From Desulfovirgula sp. (lineage in GTDB: Bacteria; Bacillota; Desulfotomaculia; Desulfotomaculales; Nap2-2B), in assembly GCA_020725585.1 (NCBI GenBank), contig DYES01000076.1, forward strand, positions 1-47,311: a stretch of DNA of 47,311 nt, given 5' to 3'. Of this stretch, positions 34,536-44,078 are shown in pieces. The notes beneath the pieces are model-generated. The model ran no database searches, was not told where the DNA came from, and saw only the letters and a program-made list of their open reading frames with translations. The position numbers were made by a program, and so were the translations under genes. The stretch's first letter is position 1, and every line of letters starts with the position of its first letter.

Positions 34536-35555
34536 GTGAGGCGCCTCTGGTTTTGCTGTCTGATTATTCTCGTGGCTTCGACCGCAGTTGCCGGCTGCGC
34601 AAAAAGAGGGCCCGATCGCGAACAGGTTAATCCCGGCGAGAAAATTGTGCTTAAGTTTTCTCACGTAGTTGCCGAAGATACGCCCAAGGGGCAGGCCGCC
34701 TTGCGCTTTGCCCGGCTGGTGGCGGAGCGTACCGGCGGCCGGGTGGAAGTGCAGGTTTTTCCTGATTCTGTTTTATATAAGGACGGAGAAGAACTGACTG
34801 CCCTGGAAGAAAATAAAGTCCAGCTGATTGCTCCCGCCAATTCCAAACTGGGGGAAATTTTTCCGGAATTGCAGATATTTGACTTACCTTACGCTTTTGC
34901 CAGCGTTGAACAGGCGCACCGGGCCTTAGACGGCGAAATAGGAAAAAAAATAGCCGCCACAATCGGCAAAAAAAATCTTCTGGTTTTGGCGTACTGGGAT
35001 AACGGTTTTAAGCAGATGACCAACAGCAGGCGCCCGCTCATTTACCCTGCTGACTTTTACGGATTAACCTTTCGAGTCATGATGAACAGCAATGTGCTGG
35101 AAGAGCAGTTTCGCTCTTTTGGGGCAAAGGCTGTCCAGCTCCCTTTCAACGAAGTGTACAAAGCCCTCGCCAGCGGAATGCTGGACGGCCAGGAAAACAC
35201 CGCCTCCAACATAAAGTCAAAAAAGTTTCACGAGGTGCAGCGTTATCTAACCATCAGCAACCATGGCTTTCTGGGCTACGTGGTTTTAACCAATGAAAAG
35301 TTCTGGCACTCCCTCCCTGAAGATACCCGAAAAATTTTAGAGGAAACAATGGCCGAGGTGACCGCCTGGGAAAGGAAAGAAGCCCAGGAGTTAAACGAGC
35401 GCGACCTTGCTGAAATTAAAGCTTCTGGAAAGGTGAAAATTCACGTCCAGACGGAAGAGGAAAGGCAGGTCTGGAAGAAGGTGTGGGAGCCGCTCTACGA
35501 TCAGTTTATGCCCGTGATCGGGCCGGACTTAATCGAGGCGCTGCGGGCTCTTTGA
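34536..35555 (+). CDS. dctP: TRAP transporter substrate-binding lipoprotein DctP (first copy)
   Basis: A 339-residue extracytoplasmic solute-binding protein. The signal peptide ends in the lipobox VAGC (Cys21), so it is membrane-anchored. The DctP fold shows KFSHVVAEDTPKGQAA, LYKDGEELTALEENKVQLIAP, FDLPYAF, GLTFRVM (ligand-binding Arg) and MLDGQENTASNI. GTG 34536 lies about 13 bases after GAAAGGAG. It is clearly homologous to the second DctP 188 bases downstream, so a tandem duplication is likely. Substrate is probably a C4-dicarboxylate or related acid, by family and by the neighbouring kinase. Confidence 0.93.
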   Translation: MRRLWFCCLIILVASTAVAGCAKRGPDREQVNPGEKIVLKFSHVVAEDTPKGQAALRFARLVAERTGGRVEVQVFPDSVLYKDGEELTALEENKVQLIAPANSKLGEIFPELQIFDLPYAFASVEQAHRALDGEIGKKIAATIGKKNLLVLAYWDNGFKQMTNSRRPLIYPADFYGLTFRVMMNSNVLEEQFRSFGAKAVQLPFNEVYKALASGMLDGQENTASNIKSKKFHEVQRYLTISNHGFLGYVVLTNEKFWHSLPEDTRKILEETMAEVTAWERKEAQELNERDLAEIKASGKVKIHVQTEEERQVWKKVWEPLYDQFMPVIGPDLIEALRAL

Positions 35556-35620
35556 GCGTAGTTCTGCGCAGGGAAAGATACGGATAAAAGAAAGGGCGTT
35601 CATCGTCCAAGGAAATAAAA

Positions 35621-35719
35621 ATGAGCAAAAAAGAGCAAAAATCATCCCGGGAGGTGAAAAAAAGCGGATTTTTCAATATGATTCGCAAGAATAATTGTTT
35701 TTCGGCGGAGTTTTTGTAA
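35621..35719 (+). CDS. Possible 32-residue basic peptide between the dctP genes
   Basis: ATG 35621 to TAA 35717-35719, with AAGGAA about eight bases upstream. The product is lysine-rich (MSKKEQKSSREVKK...) with a short hydrophobic end. Its start resembles that of the second DctP (MSKN), so it may be a remnant of the duplication. No family recognised; a chance frame is quite possible. Confidence 0.25.
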   Translation: MSKKEQKSSREVKKSGFFNMIRKNNCFSAEFL

Positions 35720-35743
35720 CAAAAAAAGGAGGAGGTTTGAAAA

Positions 35744-36784
35744 ATGAGCAAAAACTGGTGGCGGATTCTTCTAGTGGCGGCCCTTGGCGCGGCATTAGTA
35801 TTCGCAGCGGCGGCCTGCAGCGGGGGGCAGAAGCCTGCCGGCCAGCAGCCGGCGGAAGAAAAAAAGCAGATCGCGGTGAAGTTTTCCCACGTGGTGGCGG
35901 AAGGGACACCCAAAGGGCAGGCGGCTTTAAAGTTTAAAGAGCTGCTGGAAAGCAAATCCAACGGACAGTTCAAGGTAGAGGTTTATCCTTCCTCGCAGCT
36001 GTATGGAGACAAGGAAGAACTGGAAGCCCTGCAGGCCAACAACGTTCAGTTAATCGCCCCGTCGGTCACCAAGCTGGTCGGGTTTAACCCTGCCTTCCAG
36101 ATTGTCGACTTGCCGTTTCTCTTTAAGGACGACCAGGCCGCCTACAAGTTCCATGATTCAGAAGCCGGCCAAAAGCTTTTGAAATCGCTGGAGTCCAAAG
36201 GGATCATCGGCCTCGCGTGGTGGCCCAACGGCAGCAAGCATTTCACAAACTCCAAGCGTCCGCTGAAGAAGCCGGAGGACTTTAAAGGGCTGAAGTTCCG
36301 CACGCAGAGCGGCGGGGTGCTGGACGACCAGTTCAAGGCCCTGGGCGCCGGTTCGCAGACCATGGCTTTTGGCGAAGTCTACCAGGCCCTTCAGAACAAA
36401 ACAGTAGATGGTCAGGAAAACACCTTTAACAATATCGATACGCAAAAGTACGAAGAAGTCCAGAAATACATGACCGTTTCTTACCACGGCCGAATTGATT
36501 ACGCCGTGCTCACCAACACGAAGTTCTGGAACAGCCTGACGCCGGAACAGCAAAAACTGTTCACCGAATGCATGAAGGAGGCCACCGAATACGAACGCAA
36601 GCTGGCGGACGAGCTGAACCAGAAGAGCTACGAGAAACTTAAGAATAGCGGCAAAATGGAAATTTACGTCCTTACCGACGCCGACCGCGAGGCCTTCGTG
36701 AAGGCCATGCAGCCGGTGTATGAAAAATACGCAGATAAAATCGGCAAAGACTTGCTCGAAGCCGCCAGAAAGTGCAACCAGTAG
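35744..36784 (+). CDS. dctP: TRAP transporter substrate-binding lipoprotein DctP (second copy)
   Basis: A 346-residue binding protein with a lipoprotein signal peptide (Cys25 in AAAACSGG) and a short Gln/Pro-rich linker. It shows KFSHVVAEGTPKGQAALKF, LYGDKEELEALQANNVQLIAP, VDLPFLF, GLKFRTQSGGVLDDQF with the ligand-binding Arg, and TVDGQENTFNNI. The RBS AAAGGAGGAGG is the strongest of the cluster, suggesting high expression. A terminator hairpin after it and before dctQ should leave more binding protein than membrane subunits. Confidence 0.95.
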   Translation: MSKNWWRILLVAALGAALVFAAAACSGGQKPAGQQPAEEKKQIAVKFSHVVAEGTPKGQAALKFKELLESKSNGQFKVEVYPSSQLYGDKEELEALQANNVQLIAPSVTKLVGFNPAFQIVDLPFLFKDDQAAYKFHDSEAGQKLLKSLESKGIIGLAWWPNGSKHFTNSKRPLKKPEDFKGLKFRTQSGGVLDDQFKALGAGSQTMAFGEVYQALQNKTVDGQENTFNNIDTQKYEEVQKYMTVSYHGRIDYAVLTNTKFWNSLTPEQQKLFTECMKEATEYERKLADELNQKSYEKLKNSGKMEIYVLTDADREAFVKAMQPVYEKYADKIGKDLLEAARKCNQ

Positions 36785-36812
36785 GAGAACTGTCGGGGGC
36801 GGGCCGCGGCTT

Positions 36813-36836
36813 AAAACGGGCTCGTCCCCGTTTTTT
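36813..36836 (+). terminator. Terminator between dctP and dctQ
   Basis: AAAACGGG (36813-36820) pairs perfectly with CCCGTTTT (36827-36834) around a 6-base loop, followed by further T's. It lies 50 bases before dctQ, so partial readthrough is needed to express the permease genes. Confidence 0.8.
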
Positions 36837-36885
36837 GTTGCCGGAGGCAAGCCGGGGAGCTTCCTTAAAAAAGGGGGTCGATTTT

Positions 36886-37419
36886 TTGGAAGCCTTTAAA
36901 AAATTTTACACCGCTTTTGAAGACTATTTCAGCGGCGGGATGCTTTTTCTTGGGCTGAGCCTGGTGATGACCAACGTGGTGCTTCGTTACGTCTTCGGGC
37001 GGCCGCAGTCGCTGCTGGATGAGTTCAGCATCTATTTTGTGATCTGGGGGACCTTATGCGGCATTGCCGTCGCCTTGCGCAACAACCACCACATCAAGGT
37101 GGAGATGTTTTTTCAGCTGCTCCCCCTTCCGATCAGGCGCTGGGTCAGTGTGGTCGCGCACCTGATCGGGATCGCCTTTGCGATTTTCTATACGTATTAC
37201 GGCTACCTGCTCGTCGCCAATTACCTGCGGTCGGGACAGGCTTCCGCGGACAGCCAGTTTCCTTTGTGGATCGTTAACCTGGTCCTGCCGGTAAGCGGTA
37301 TAATGTTCATTGTTCGCTACCTGGACAAGCTGCTCTTTCATTTTAAAAACGGCGGGCGCGATTGGGAAATAGCCCAGGGAAAGGGGTTGCATCTCGATGG
37401 AGACCGTGCTGCTTTTTAG
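36886..37419 (+). CDS. dctQ: TRAP transporter small permease subunit DctQ
   Basis: A 177-residue membrane protein with four hydrophobic helices (about 15-37, 50-68, 88-110 and 127-150) and the family signature around VVLRYVFGRP..LDEFSIYFVIWGTLCGIAVALRNNHHIKVE. It links DctP to DctM in the transporter. TTG 36886 is eight bases after GGGGG and gives a normal-length DctQ. The frame is open back into dctP but that part is not homologous. It overlaps dctM by 23 bases. Confidence 0.93.
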   Translation: MEAFKKFYTAFEDYFSGGMLFLGLSLVMTNVVLRYVFGRPQSLLDEFSIYFVIWGTLCGIAVALRNNHHIKVEMFFQLLPLPIRRWVSVVAHLIGIAFAIFYTYYGYLLVANYLRSGQASADSQFPLWIVNLVLPVSGIMFIVRYLDKLLFHFKNGGRDWEIAQGKGLHLDGDRAAF

Positions 37420-38677
37420 CATCTTTGTTTTTCTTTTTTTGCTTAACGTTCCCATTGCGGTAAGCCTGGCAGTGGCCGCCCTGATTGTCCTGGGTACCAC
37501 CACCGACTTCACCATGTACATGATCGTCCAGCGCATGTTTGCCGCCTTACTTTCGCCGCCGCTCATGGCCATTCCGGCCTTTGTTTTCGCGGGCGTCTTG
37601 ATGTCGCACGGCGGCATCTCCAGATATCTAATCGCCGCCTTAAGGGCCTGGCTGGGCCATTTGCCGGGAGGACTCGCGGTGGTCACTATCGCCGCCTGTG
37701 CCATTTTTGCCGCCATATCCGGCTCCAGTCCGGCCACGGCCGCCGCCATCGGAGCCATCATGCTGCCGGCCATGCTGGAAGGCGGCTACGACAAGCGCTA
37801 CGCGATGGGGCTGATTGCTGCTTCCGGCACCCTGGGCATTCTCATCCCCCCCAGCGTGACCATGGTCGTGTACGGCGTGGTGGCGGAAGAATCCGTCGGC
37901 AAGCTTTTCATGGGCGGGCTTTTGCCGGGCCTTTTTCTGGCCGGCCTGTTGATTGCCAGCGCAGTTATTTACGCGAAAATTAAGGGATACGGGAGGGGAG
38001 AACCGGCCAGCTGGAGGGAAAGGTGGACGACTACTGTAAAAGCGCTTCCGGGAGCATTTTTGCCTTTCTTTATTTTAGGAACCATTTATAAAGGAGTCGT
38101 TACGCCGACAGAGGCAGCGGTGCTTTCGGTCTTTTACACCATTATCGTTTCCGCGTTTATTTACCGCGAGTTAAAGCCAGGCCATATCCGGATCATTTTC
38201 CGGGAGGCCATTAACATATCTTCCATGATTTTTCTGATCATTGCCGCGGCGATGGTTTTTGCGCTGTTTTTAACGGCCGAACAGGTGCCGCACAAGATAG
38301 CCGACTGGATTGCGGAAAACCAGTTGCACAAGTACGCTTTCTTCTTTGCCACCAACCTCATGTTCTTTATTATGGGCACTTTTTTAGAGGCGGTATCCAT
38401 TACCCTGATCACCCTGCCCTTGCTCTTGCCGATGATCAAGGCTTTAAATATCGATCTGATTCATTTTGCGGTCGTGATGACCGTCAATATGGAGCTGGCC
38501 ATGATTACGCCGCCCGTAGGGCTCAATTTATTTGTCGTCAGCGCAATGGCCAAGGAAAGAGTGGAGGAGGTAGTGAAAGGCGTCCTTCCTTTTATTTTGA
38601 TTCTCATCTTTGCGCTGGTGGTTTTTATTTTCTGGGAGGATATTTCCCTGTACATTCCAAGAGTATTGATGGATTAA
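37397..38677 (+). CDS. dctM: TRAP transporter large permease subunit DctM
   Basis: A 426-residue polytopic protein with about 12 hydrophobic segments, the sodium-coupled transport subunit. Family motifs include PLMAIPAFVFAGVLMSHGGIS, AAISGSSPATAAAIGAIMLPAM, ASGTLGILIPPSVTMVVYG, GVVTPTEAAVLSVFYT and MITPPVGLNLFVVSAMA. ATG 37397 lies inside the end of dctQ, so translation is coupled. It is the last gene of the transporter operon. No strong terminator is seen after it. Confidence 0.96.
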   Translation: METVLLFSIFVFLFLLNVPIAVSLAVAALIVLGTTTDFTMYMIVQRMFAALLSPPLMAIPAFVFAGVLMSHGGISRYLIAALRAWLGHLPGGLAVVTIAACAIFAAISGSSPATAAAIGAIMLPAMLEGGYDKRYAMGLIAASGTLGILIPPSVTMVVYGVVAEESVGKLFMGGLLPGLFLAGLLIASAVIYAKIKGYGRGEPASWRERWTTTVKALPGAFLPFFILGTIYKGVVTPTEAAVLSVFYTIIVSAFIYRELKPGHIRIIFREAINISSMIFLIIAAAMVFALFLTAEQVPHKIADWIAENQLHKYAFFFATNLMFFIMGTFLEAVSITLITLPLLLPMIKALNIDLIHFAVVMTVNMELAMITPPVGLNLFVVSAMAKERVEEVVKGVLPFILILIFALVVFIFWEDISLYIPRVLMD

Positions 38678-38731
38678 TAACGAAACGCCCGGCGGCAATA
38701 ATTTATTCAGGAAATATCCTGAGGAATTATC

Positions 38732-38761
38732 TTGCCTAACAGGAATTTACTATGTTATAAT
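38732..38761 (+). promoter_or_regulatory. Extended -10 promoter for rplS
   Basis: TTGCCT (38732-38737), an 18-base spacer and TATAAT (38756-38761) preceded by TG one base upstream (extended -10). Arms AACAGGA and TCCTGTT flank the -10 and could pair in DNA or early RNA. About 55 bases of leader precede rplS. Confidence 0.7.
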
Positions 38762-38821
38762 TACTCCTGTTGATTGTGCGGTCTGCCTTAGACAATAAGA
38801 TGGGAGAAAGGGGGGCTAAAG

Positions 38822-39163
38822 GTGGATCTCATCCAATCACTGGAGCAGGAACAGATGAAAACAGATCTTCCGGATTTCAGACCCGGAGACACGGTGCGTG
38901 TGCATTTTAAGGTAATTGAAGGCGGCCGGGAGCGGATTCAAGTTTTTGAAGGAACTGTTATCAGGCGCCGGGGCGGTGGGCTGGGGGAGACTTTTACCGT
39001 GCGGCGCGTATCATACGGAGTAGGAGTCGAGAGGACATTTCCCCTTCACTCCCCGAGAATTGGCCGGATCGAAGTGGTTCGCCAGGGCCGGGTGCGGCGC
39101 GCCAGGCTCTACTACCTGCGCGAGTTACGGGGGAAAGCCACCCGTATTCAGGAAAGAAGATAA
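38822..39163 (+). CDS. rplS: 50S ribosomal protein L19
   Basis: A 113-residue ribosomal protein at the 30S-50S interface. The sequence is fully typical: [59 protein letters not shown] and [20 protein letters not shown] 38822 follows GAAAGGGGGG. It is followed by a strong terminator and then lepB, rbgA and rnhB as in many Firmicutes. Confidence 0.98.
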   Translation: MDLIQSLEQEQMKTDLPDFRPGDTVRVHFKVIEGGRERIQVFEGTVIRRRGGGLGETFTVRRVSYGVGVERTFPLHSPRIGRIEVVRQGRVRRARLYYLRELRGKATRIQERR

Positions 39164-39176
39164 GCGCTTATACTCC

Positions 39177-39205
39177 AAAAAGGGACTGCGGAGCAGTCCC
39201 TTTTT
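39177..39205 (+). terminator. Strong intrinsic terminator after rplS
   Basis: AAAAAGGGACTGC (39177-39189) pairs perfectly with GCAGTCCCTTTTT (39193-39205) around a 3-base loop. It also ends in a T-run. Its base is 21 bases before lepB. Confidence 0.95.
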
Positions 39206-39225
39206 GCCGTGCGGAGGTGAGGTTT

Positions 39226-39792
39226 GTGCCGGAGGTTGAACAGGACCGCAACGCGGTGGGGTCTTTTTCTACGCCGGCAAAAGGCAAATCGGCAGCGGTG
39301 GAAATATTTGAATCGATCATCATTGCCGTGCTGCTGGCCGCGATCATCAGAATATTTGTTTTGGCGCCCTTTTATATACCTTCGGGCTCGATGGTTCCTA
39401 CCCTTTTGGAAGGGGATCGGATTATTGTGAGCAAAATAGCCTACCGCTTCTGGGAGCCGAAAAGAGGGGATATTGTCGTTTTTAAATACCCGCGCGACCC
39501 CAGTCGCGACTACGTGAAAAGACTGGTCGGCCTGGGCGGGGAAACAGTGGCTTTAAAAAACAGCCGCCTTTATATCAACGGTCAGGAGGTGCCTGAAAAA
39601 TACCTTCCTCCCGGCCTGCGTTTCGGCGACTACGGCCCCATCCGCGTACCGGAGGGGCATTACCTGATGCTTGGGGATAACCGCAACGTCAGCGAAGACA
39701 GCCGTTACTGGGGGCCCCTTCCGGAAAAAAACATCATTGGCAAGGCTTTAATGATTTACTGGCCGCTTCACCGGATCAGGCTTTTAAACTAG
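39226..39792 (+). CDS. lepB: Type I signal peptidase
   Basis: A 188-residue membrane protease that removes signal peptides. One N-terminal transmembrane helix (about 28-50) anchors the extracellular catalytic domain. Catalytic Ser55 is in PSGSMVPTL and Lys98 in DYVKRLVGLGG, with the conserved GDNRNVSEDSRYWGP box near the C-terminus. GTG 39226 is nine bases after GGAGG. The in-frame GTG 39217 overlaps that site. It is the short Gram-positive type. Confidence 0.95.
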   Translation: MPEVEQDRNAVGSFSTPAKGKSAAVEIFESIIIAVLLAAIIRIFVLAPFYIPSGSMVPTLLEGDRIIVSKIAYRFWEPKRGDIVVFKYPRDPSRDYVKRLVGLGGETVALKNSRLYINGQEVPEKYLPPGLRFGDYGPIRVPEGHYLMLGDNRNVSEDSRYWGPLPEKNIIGKALMIYWPLHRIRLLN

Positions 39793-39805
39793 GTGCGTGA
39801 AGACA

Positions 39806-40645
39806 ATGGAGATCCATTGGTTTGCCGGCCATATGTCCGGGGCAAAAAGGATCATCAAAGAGAAGCTAAAATTAATTGACCTGGTTTTCGAACTGGTCGA
39901 CGCGCGCATCCCTCTGAGCAGCCGGTGTCCGTTAATTGCCGATATTCTGGGCGGCAAGACCAGCCTGCTCATTTTAAATAAGGCGGATCTCGCCGACCCT
40001 GTTCTGACCGGCTCCTGGGTAAAGTGGTTCCGGCAGCGAGGAGTGACGGCGATTCCCTGCGCATCGGTCAAAGGGGCCTGCGTGGAGGAGGTTGATCGCG
40101 AATTGCTCCGCCTGGAGCGGGCCGAAAGCACCCGGCGGAGCGCGGGGAAGTACAGGATAATCCGGTGCATGGTGGTGGGGATACCCAATGTGGGGAAATC
40201 CATGTTTATTAACCGCCTCGCCGGGAGGCGGGCGGCGCGCACCGGGCAGTTTCCCGGCTTGACCAGGGGAGAGCAGTGGATCAGGATTGGGAAAAGGATG
40301 GAGCTGCTGGATACTCCGGGGGTCCTCTGGCCCAGGCTCGAGGATCAGGAGGTGGCCGTCAAACTCGCCGCCACCGGAGCGATCAGAGAGAATTTATTCG
40401 ACCCCGAGCCGGTGGCCGCCTGGATATTGGCCTGGATGACGGTGAACAAGGAGAAGGAATTAAGGGAATATTTCGGCCTGCCGGACGAGCTTCTGGAAAT
40501 TGAGCCCCTGCTCGAATTCATTGGGAGAAAGAGGGGTTTTTTGGCCGGCGGCGGGGCGGTTAACCGGCAGAAAACGTCTTTGCACATCTTAAAAGAGTTC
40601 AGGACCGGCAAGCTGGGTAGGTGCACTCTGGAAAGCCCTCCTTGA
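39806..40645 (+). CDS. rbgA: Ribosome biogenesis GTPase RbgA (YlqF)
   Basis: A 279-residue circularly permuted GTPase that drives late 50S subunit assembly. The motif order G4-G1-G3 is seen as NKADL (58-62), GIPNVGKS (125-132) and DTPG (169-172), and the N-terminus IHWFAGHMSGAKR is the family signature. The C-terminal domain (about 210-275) binds the ribosome. ATG 39806 is preferred over GTG 39797 for its match with the family and its spacing. It lies 13 bases after lepB. Confidence 0.95.
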   Translation: MEIHWFAGHMSGAKRIIKEKLKLIDLVFELVDARIPLSSRCPLIADILGGKTSLLILNKADLADPVLTGSWVKWFRQRGVTAIPCASVKGACVEEVDRELLRLERAESTRRSAGKYRIIRCMVVGIPNVGKSMFINRLAGRRAARTGQFPGLTRGEQWIRIGKRMELLDTPGVLWPRLEDQEVAVKLAATGAIRENLFDPEPVAAWILAWMTVNKEKELREYFGLPDELLEIEPLLEFIGRKRGFLAGGGAVNRQKTSLHILKEFRTGKLGRCTLESPP

Positions 40646-40788
40646 GAAAACGGAAAAGAAAAATCATAAAACAAAATGAAGGATTTCCTCGCCGGCAACT
40701 CCTTAAGCTTAAGAAAAAATCTTTTTAGCCAGCAGGGATTTGAACGTTTAGCTCGAAAAAATACTTATAGTGGAGGATGCACCCCGCG

Positions 40789-41475
40789 ATGCCGGATCTC
40801 TTTCATTATGAGAATGAGTTGAGGGGAAAAGGTTATACGTTAATCGCCGGGGTCGATGAGGCGGGGCGCGGCCCATTGGCCGGACCGGTAGTGGCGGCGG
40901 CGGTAATTTTGCCGGAAGGAAGAAAAGTAGCCGGGATAAACGATTCTAAAAAGCTTTCCGCCGGAGCTCGGGAAAGGCTGGCGGCAGAAATTAAGAGTGT
41001 CGCCGTTGATTGGTCGGTGGGCCTGGCCACCGTTAGTGAGATCACGTGGTTGAACATTCACAGCGCCACGCTTTTAGCCATGCGGCGAGCCGTGCAGGCG
41101 CTGTCGTCTGCTCCCCACTGCCTGCTGGTGGATGGCCGTTTTTCGATCCCCGGCCTGGCCTTTGTCCAGTATGCAATTACCGGGGGGGACGGCCGGAGCG
41201 CTTCCATTGCTGCCGCTTCCATTTTAGCCAAGGTTACCCGGGATCATTTAATGCGCCTTTTTCATCATCTTTACCCGGACTATGGCTTTGCCAGCCATAA
41301 AGGCTACGCTACGGCCCAGCACCTGGAAAAGCTGTCCCTTTTCGGCCCGTGCCCTTTGCACCGGCCAGGCTTTTACCCGGTGAGAAACCTTCTTCGGGAA
41401 GAAAAAGAAAGTTATGGGGAGGAGCTAAAGATTAAATCAGCCGGAACAAAAAGCATAGAGCGTTTAGACTGTTAG
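40789..41475 (+). CDS. rnhB: Ribonuclease HII
   Basis: A 228-residue RNase HII that removes ribonucleotides from DNA and cleaves RNA-DNA hybrids. The catalytic set is Asp23 and Glu24 (GVDEAGRGPLAGPV), the Asp in LLVDG, and the conserved DSKKLS and AAASILAKVTRD blocks, followed by GFASHKGYAT. ATG 40789 is chosen because TGGAGGA (40771-40777) overlaps the alternative ATG 40777. A tail of about 20 residues extends beyond the core. The 143 bases before it hold a 12-bp palindrome (CTTAAGCTTAAG) and no gene. Confidence 0.95.
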   Translation: MPDLFHYENELRGKGYTLIAGVDEAGRGPLAGPVVAAAVILPEGRKVAGINDSKKLSAGARERLAAEIKSVAVDWSVGLATVSEITWLNIHSATLLAMRRAVQALSSAPHCLLVDGRFSIPGLAFVQYAITGGDGRSASIAAASILAKVTRDHLMRLFHHLYPDYGFASHKGYATAQHLEKLSLFGPCPLHRPGFYPVRNLLREEKESYGEELKIKSAGTKSIERLDC

Positions 41476-41562
41476 ACCTGCAGGTGGAAGGCGAGTATAA
41501 AGGCAGGTTAGATATAAGATAACAGGTTATTTAATTCACATGGGAGAAAGGAGGGGAGAGGC

Positions 41563-41909
41563 GTGCTGTCTGATTGGGGAGCCGTACTTATTTTTCTGGT
41601 AGTCGGTCTGGGCGTCGGCATCGGTGGAGTGGTCGCGAACGTGCTCCTTTGCCCGCGGCGAAAGTTCGCTCAGAAGTACGAAACGTACGAATGCGGCGTG
41701 GAGACGATCGGGCCCACCTGGGTGCAGTTCAAGACCGGCTACTTTTTGTATGCCCTGCTTTTCGTGATCTTTGACGTGGAAACAATTTACCTGTACCCGT
41801 GGGCCGTTAAATTCCAAAGCCTGGGCCTGTTTGCTTTTATCGAGATGATCATTTTCATCTTTATTTTAATTATCGGCCTGTGGTACGCGTGGAAGGAAGG
41901 AGCGTTAGA

Positions 41910-41919
<10 letters not shown>
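41563..41919 (+). CDS. nuoA: NADH-quinone oxidoreductase subunit A
   Basis: A 118-residue membrane subunit of complex I with three transmembrane helices. The conserved [39 protein letters not shown] region is intact. GTG 41563 follows AAGGAGGGGAGAGG. It opens the nuo operon and overlaps nuoB by ten bases. No clear promoter was found in the 87 bases after rnhB. Confidence 0.96.
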
Positions 41920-42441
<522 letters not shown>

Positions 42442-42449
<8 letters not shown>

Positions 42450-42903
42450 TTACCAGCTACCTGAGGAACTGATTCAGCAGTTAAAAGAGAAATTTCCTTC
42501 CCTGGAGGTTGCGGAAGGCCGGGCAGTCATTGCTCCGGCGGAAGAGTTGCCTGCCCTCATGAAAGAGCTGAAGGAAAATCCTGATTATGATTTCAACTTC
42601 CTGACCAACGTTACGGCGGTAGACTACGCGGACCGTTTTGAAATTGTTTACAACCTGATTTCTCTAGAGCGCGGCTACACGTTGATGGTGAAGGTAAAGC
42701 TGACGGATAAAGAAAACCCCGCCGTTCCTTCCCTTTGTCCCTTGTTTGCGGGGGCCAACTGGCAGGAAAGGGAAGTCTACGATTTGATGGGGATTAACTT
42801 TACGGGTTATCCAGGCCACCCGACGCGGATTCTTTTAGACGACAATTTCCGAGGGCACCCCCTGCGCAAGGATTTTCAATGGGAAGGCGGCCGGGAGCCT
42901 TAA
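42442..42903 (+). CDS. nuoC: NADH-quinone oxidoreductase subunit C
   Basis: A 153-residue 30-kDa-type subunit of the connecting module. The family signature near the C-terminus is seen: [39 protein letters not shown]. It is a separate protein and is not fused to NuoD. GTG 42442 overlaps the end of nuoB. Confidence 0.95.
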
Positions 42904-42965
42904 TAAGGGCAAAAGCGGGGTAAAAGGGTTTTAAAATGCCTGGATGTAAGGGAGAGATGTAAACG

Positions 42966-44060
42966 GTGAAAACGCAGACCTATTTTCTTAATTTAGGCCC
43001 GCAGCATCCCAGCACGCACGGGGTTTTCCGGGTCATCCTGGAGCTGGACGGGGAAGTGGTGGTGAAGGCCACTCCGGTGCCGGGATACCTGCACCGCGGG
43101 GTGGAGAAGCTGGCCGAAGCACGCACCTATACCCAGGTTATTCCCTATACGGACCGGATGGACTACCTGGCCAACATGCTCATGAACTGGGGATATGTAG
43201 AGGCGGTGGAAAAACTCCTGGGCGTCGAGGTGCCGGAGAGGGCCCAGTACATCCGCGTCATTGTCGGGGAGCTTTCCCGCATCGCCAGCCACCTGATTGC
43301 CGTTGGCTCTTATGCCGCAGACATTGGTGGCTTGACCGGTTTTTTATATACCTTCCGGGACCGCGAGCGGATCGTGGACCTTTTTGAAATGCTGACCGGT
43401 TCCCGGATGACCGTCAGCTATTTTCGGATCGGCGGCGTAGCGGACGACCTGCCGGAAGGATTTATCCCCCTTCTCCAGAAGTTCCTTGCCGATTTGCCGG
43501 GGCTGTGCGACGAATACGACGGTCTAATAACGGGCAACGAAATTTTCCAGGCGCGCACCAAGTTCGTAGGTGTGATCCCGCCGGAAAAGGCGATCAATTA
43601 CAGCTTAAGCGGCCCCAACTTACGGGCCAGCGGCGTGAATTTCGACTTGCGGAAAAACCGCCCGTACGGCGTTTACGACCGTTTGGATTTTGAAGTGCCC
43701 CTGGGGAAAAACGGCGACTGCTTTGACCGCTTCGTTTGCCGGATCAAGGAGATGCGCCAGTCGGGCCGGATCATCCAGCAGGCGCTGAAGAACCTGCCGG
43801 AAGGGCCGATTCAGGCGAAGGTGCCCAAAGTGATCAGGCCGCCGGCGGGCGAGGCGTACACAGAAATAGAGAGCTCGAAGGGTATCTTTGGCTGCTACAT
43901 TGTGAGCGACGGCAGCAACAAGCCTTACCGCGTGCATTTCCGCCGCCCGTCGTTTATCAATCTGGGATGCCTGGCGGAGCTTTGCGTGGGCTGGAAGGTT
44001 GCCGACGTGATCGCCATCCTGGGCAGCCTGGATATCGTTCTGGGCGAAGTAGACTGCTAG
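42966..44060 (+). CDS. nuoD: NADH-quinone oxidoreductase subunit D
   Basis: A 364-residue 49-kDa-type subunit, related to [NiFe]-hydrogenase large subunits but lacking the nickel-binding cysteines. It forms the quinone pocket with NuoB. Motifs are [49 protein letters not shown] and the C-terminal [12 protein letters not shown] 42966 follows AAGGGAGAG. nuoH comes next. The genes for the NADH-oxidising module (nuoE, F, G) are not inserted here. Confidence 0.96.
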   Translation: MKTQTYFLNLGPQHPSTHGVFRVILELDGEVVVKATPVPGYLHRGVEKLAEARTYTQVIPYTDRMDYLANMLMNWGYVEAVEKLLGVEVPERAQYIRVIVGELSRIASHLIAVGSYAADIGGLTGFLYTFRDRERIVDLFEMLTGSRMTVSYFRIGGVADDLPEGFIPLLQKFLADLPGLCDEYDGLITGNEIFQARTKFVGVIPPEKAINYSLSGPNLRASGVNFDLRKNRPYGVYDRLDFEVPLGKNGDCFDRFVCRIKEMRQSGRIIQQALKNLPEGPIQAKVPKVIRPPAGEAYTEIESSKGIFGCYIVSDGSNKPYRVHFRRPSFINLGCLAELCVGWKVADVIAILGSLDIVLGEVDC

Positions 44061-44078
44061 CGGAAGGGGAGAAGAGGT

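Noticed and set aside
37054-37773. Minus-strand open frame of 239 codons across dctQ and dctM
   Set aside because: Antisense to two clear membrane protein genes, with no RBS or domain.
40735-40746. Complement of a tRNA T-loop-like sequence (GGGATTTGAACG) before rnhB
   Set aside because: The flanking bases do not form a T stem and no acceptor, D or anticodon arms can be found, so this is not a tRNA.
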